Origin: JALORV01 sp035429805
GTDB lineage: Bacteria; Pseudomonadota; Gammaproteobacteria; Burkholderiales; Burkholderiaceae_F
Length of the DNA: 32,579 nt
Direction of reading: 5' to 3'
NCBI GenBank assembly: GCA_035429805.1
Contig: DAOMFL010000040.1
Coordinates: 1 to 32,579 of the forward strand
A program made the translations under genes and the position numbers. Shown piece by piece: positions 31,241 to 32,579 of the stretch. The first letter of the stretch is position 1. Each line of letters starts with the position of its first letter. The notes beneath the pieces were generated by a model, which saw only the letters and a program-made list of their open reading frames with translations, was not told where the DNA came from and did not search any database.

Positions 31241-32017
31241 ATGAGCTACCAGAACATACTCGTCGAAACGCGCGGCCGCGTTGGCCTGCTGACGCTCAAT
31301 CGTCCAAAGGCGCTCAACGCACTCAACGATCAGTTGATGGACGAACTGGGCGCGGCGCTGCTCGCGTTCGACGCCGACGACGGTATCGGCGCGATGGTGA
31401 TCACTGGAAGCGAGAAGGCGTTCGCTGCAGGCGCGGACATCGGTGCGATGAAGGAGTGGTCCTACATGGACGTATTCAAGTCCGAGTACATCTCGCGCAA
31501 CTGGGAAACCCTGCGGCGCATCCGCAAGCCCGTGATTGCGGCTGTCGCCGGCTACGCGCTCGGTGGGGGCTGCGAACTCGCGATGATGTGCGACTTCATC
31601 ATCGCCGCGGACAGCGCCAAGTTCGGCCAGCCCGAAATCAAGCTTGGAATCATTCCGGGTGCAGGCGGGACGCAACGGCTTCCGCGCGCGGTCGGCAAGG
31701 CCAAGGCGATGGATCTCGTGCTGTCCGCGCGCATGATGGATGCGGCGGAGGCCGAGCGTTCCGGCCTGGTTTCCCGAGTGGTTCCTGCCGACAAGCTCCT
31801 CGACGAGGCGCTCGCTGCGGCGGCGGCGATTGCGGGCCATTCGCTGCCCGCAGTGATGATGGCCAAGGAGGCAATCAACCGCGCCTACGAAGCTCCGCTC
31901 AACGAGGGCATGCTCTTCGAACGGCGTCTGTTTCACTCACTGTTCGCCACCAGTGACCAGAAGGAAGGGATGGCGGCCTTCGTCGAGAAGCGGCCGGCGA
32001 AGTTCCGGCATAGCTGA
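31241..32017 (+). CDS. Enoyl-CoA hydratase (crotonase family)
   Basis: The 258-residue product adds water across the double bond of enoyl-CoA in fatty-acid beta-oxidation. Clear crotonase features: LNRPKALNALNDQLM, the first oxyanion-hole strand in FAAGADIGAMKEW, the second in AVAGYALGGGCELAMMCDF, the first catalytic Glu in FGQPEIKLGIIPGAGGTQRLPRAVGK, and the second in the PGAGGTQRL stretch region where hydratases keep it. The size matches E. coli-type short-chain hydratases (about 260). The ATG at 31241 follows a strong GAGGAGG site. It stands alone, 50 bp after the GGDEF/EAL gene and just before the rrn region. The exact acyl chain preference is unknown. Confidence 0.92.
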   Translation: MSYQNILVETRGRVGLLTLNRPKALNALNDQLMDELGAALLAFDADDGIGAMVITGSEKAFAAGADIGAMKEWSYMDVFKSEYISRNWETLRRIRKPVIAAVAGYALGGGCELAMMCDFIIAADSAKFGQPEIKLGIIPGAGGTQRLPRAVGKAKAMDLVLSARMMDAAEAERSGLVSRVVPADKLLDEALAAAAAIAGHSLPAVMMAKEAINRAYEAPLNEGMLFERRLFHSLFATSDQKEGMAAFVEKRPAKFRHS

Positions 32018-32238
32018 TCAGGCCGGAGGCGGCCTAGAGGCGTTCGCCTAGCCGCTCACCGGGCCGTCCACTGACTCCGGTGGCGCGGGTTGGGCGACGC
32101 GACGGCGTATGCCTGGCTCGTTACGAAACAGGGTGTTAGCAGTGCGTGTCTCGAAGCGCCGCGGCGGCAGCCTTGCGGCCAGAGATGGGTCCCGGCCCGC
32201 GGCAGGCCCACGCCTAACAGTTCGGCCCGCCCCTTAAC
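32018..32238. other. Intergenic stretch before the rrn promoter, no gene seen
   Basis: After the hydratase stop there is a weak hairpin (AGGCG/CGCCT, about 32036-32047). The rest is GC-rich sequence without a convincing reading frame. It may hold upstream activating sites for the rrn promoter, but none can be named. Confidence 0.5.
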
Positions 32239-32267
32239 TTGACACGACTTTTCAGGGCCTCCATAAT
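32239..32267 (+). promoter_or_regulatory. rRNA operon promoter
   Basis: TTGACA (32239-32244), a 17-bp spacer and CATAAT (32262-32267) give a near-consensus sigma-70 promoter. The following TCCGCTTC would be the discriminator, and transcription should begin near 32275, about 260 nt before mature 16S rRNA. Confidence 0.8.
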
Positions 32268-32332
32268 TCCGCTTCTTCGCTGCTGCGGTTGCGTCGCAAC
32301 AAGTTTGCCGACGAAAAAGCGACCGGACAGCA

Positions 32333-32345
32333 CGCTCTTTAACAA
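32333..32345 (+). promoter_or_regulatory. rrn boxA antitermination site
   Basis: CGCTCTTTAACAA matches the boxA consensus TGCTCTTTAACA at all but the first base. The following CAGCCGATAAGTGTGGGCGC is a stretch I associate with Burkholderiales rrn leaders. BoxA recruits NusB/S10 to prevent early termination. Confidence 0.8.
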
Positions 32346-32535
32346 CGAAACAGCCGATAAGTGTGGGCGCTTGGTGAAAGGCGCAACCAGCACGGACAGT
32401 CGTCGAGGTCTCACGCCGAGACGCTCCTGGCCGCGCTGGCTGAACTCAAATCATCAGTGCTCACGCAATGGAAAGAGGGAAGATGGAAACATCGACCTTC
32501 GATTCCAGCGAGAGTAATCAAGCACAAACAGTATC

Positions 32536-32579
32536 GAACTGAAGAGTTTGATCCTGGCTCAGATTGAACGCTGGCGGCA
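32536..32579 (+). rRNA. rrs: 16S ribosomal RNA, 5' end (cut by window edge)
   Basis: GAAGAGTTTGATCCTGGCTC (32541-32560) is the universal 16S start, followed by the conserved AGATTGAACGCTGGCGGCA. Placing E. coli position 6 at 32541 puts position 1 at 32536. Only 44 nt are inside the window. Confidence 0.97.

Noticed and set aside
32239..32517. 92-codon plus-strand frame in the rrn leader
   Set aside because: It overlaps the rrn promoter, boxA and leader RNA, which are not translated.
1..32579. CRISPR array, tRNA, toxin-antitoxin, phage or defence genes
   Set aside because: None seen: no regularly spaced repeats beyond the two hairpins, no cloverleaf-like tRNA sequence noticed, and no matching proteins.

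Overview
The window is high-GC chromosomal DNA, very probably from a betaproteobacterium of the Burkholderiales type. Four things point there. The gene string is rpe-gph-trpE...trpG-trpD...trpC-ung. The rrn leader has a boxA and a following block typical of that order. The first bases of a 16S rRNA gene lie at the right edge. The conserved proteins (ApaG, MltA, DsbC, UbiH-type, HemG of the HemY type, a phasin-like protein, an AcuI-type reductase) are all of proteobacterial kind. GTG and TTG starts and 4-nt gene overlaps are common.

Layout: (1) 1-877 has no intact gene. It holds the 3' tail of a dead group II intron (maturase C-terminus plus domain V), motifs resembling the end of an IS21-type element, and two copies of a 33-bp hairpin repeat. 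(2) 878-4819 (-) encodes a very large AsmA-like protein. Next to it is a truncated TRAP small permease. (3) 5319-9082 carries a ubiquinone-type flavin hydroxylase, dsbC, mltA, a 35-residue membrane peptide and apaG. (4) 9193-17069 is the rpe-gph-trp-ung block. A tryptophan-rich leader peptide lies directly upstream of trpE. An acyltransferase on the opposite strand separates trpE from trpG, and a GNAT acetyltransferase sits between trpD and trpC. (5) 17060-26829 is a long minus-strand run: AcuI-like reductase, an isoquinoline-oxidoreductase-type molybdenum hydroxylase (small and large subunits), an exported methyltransferase, an APC permease, a MocA-like nucleotidyltransferase, a phasin-like protein, a DUF599 membrane protein and an M61 peptidase. 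(6) 27068-32017 (+) has hemG, a PAS/GAF/GGDEF/EAL protein and an enoyl-CoA hydratase. (7) 32018-32579 holds an rrn promoter, boxA and the first 44 nt of 16S rRNA.

How the genes work together: rpe and gph are central-carbon and repair enzymes that run into the trp genes. TrpE/G make anthranilate, TrpD adds the phosphoribosyl group, and TrpC makes indole-glycerol phosphate. trpF, trpB and trpA are not here. The leader region suggests that trpE is controlled by ribosome-mediated attenuation from a promoter inside gph. In the minus-strand block the MocA-like enzyme could prepare the cytosine-dinucleotide molybdenum cofactor used by the neighbouring hydroxylase.

I saw no CRISPR array, tRNA, prophage, toxin-antitoxin or defence island. 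The most interesting items are the trp leader, the exported methyltransferase with its extra C-terminal domain, and the small membrane peptide whose start codon overlaps that of mltA on the other strand.
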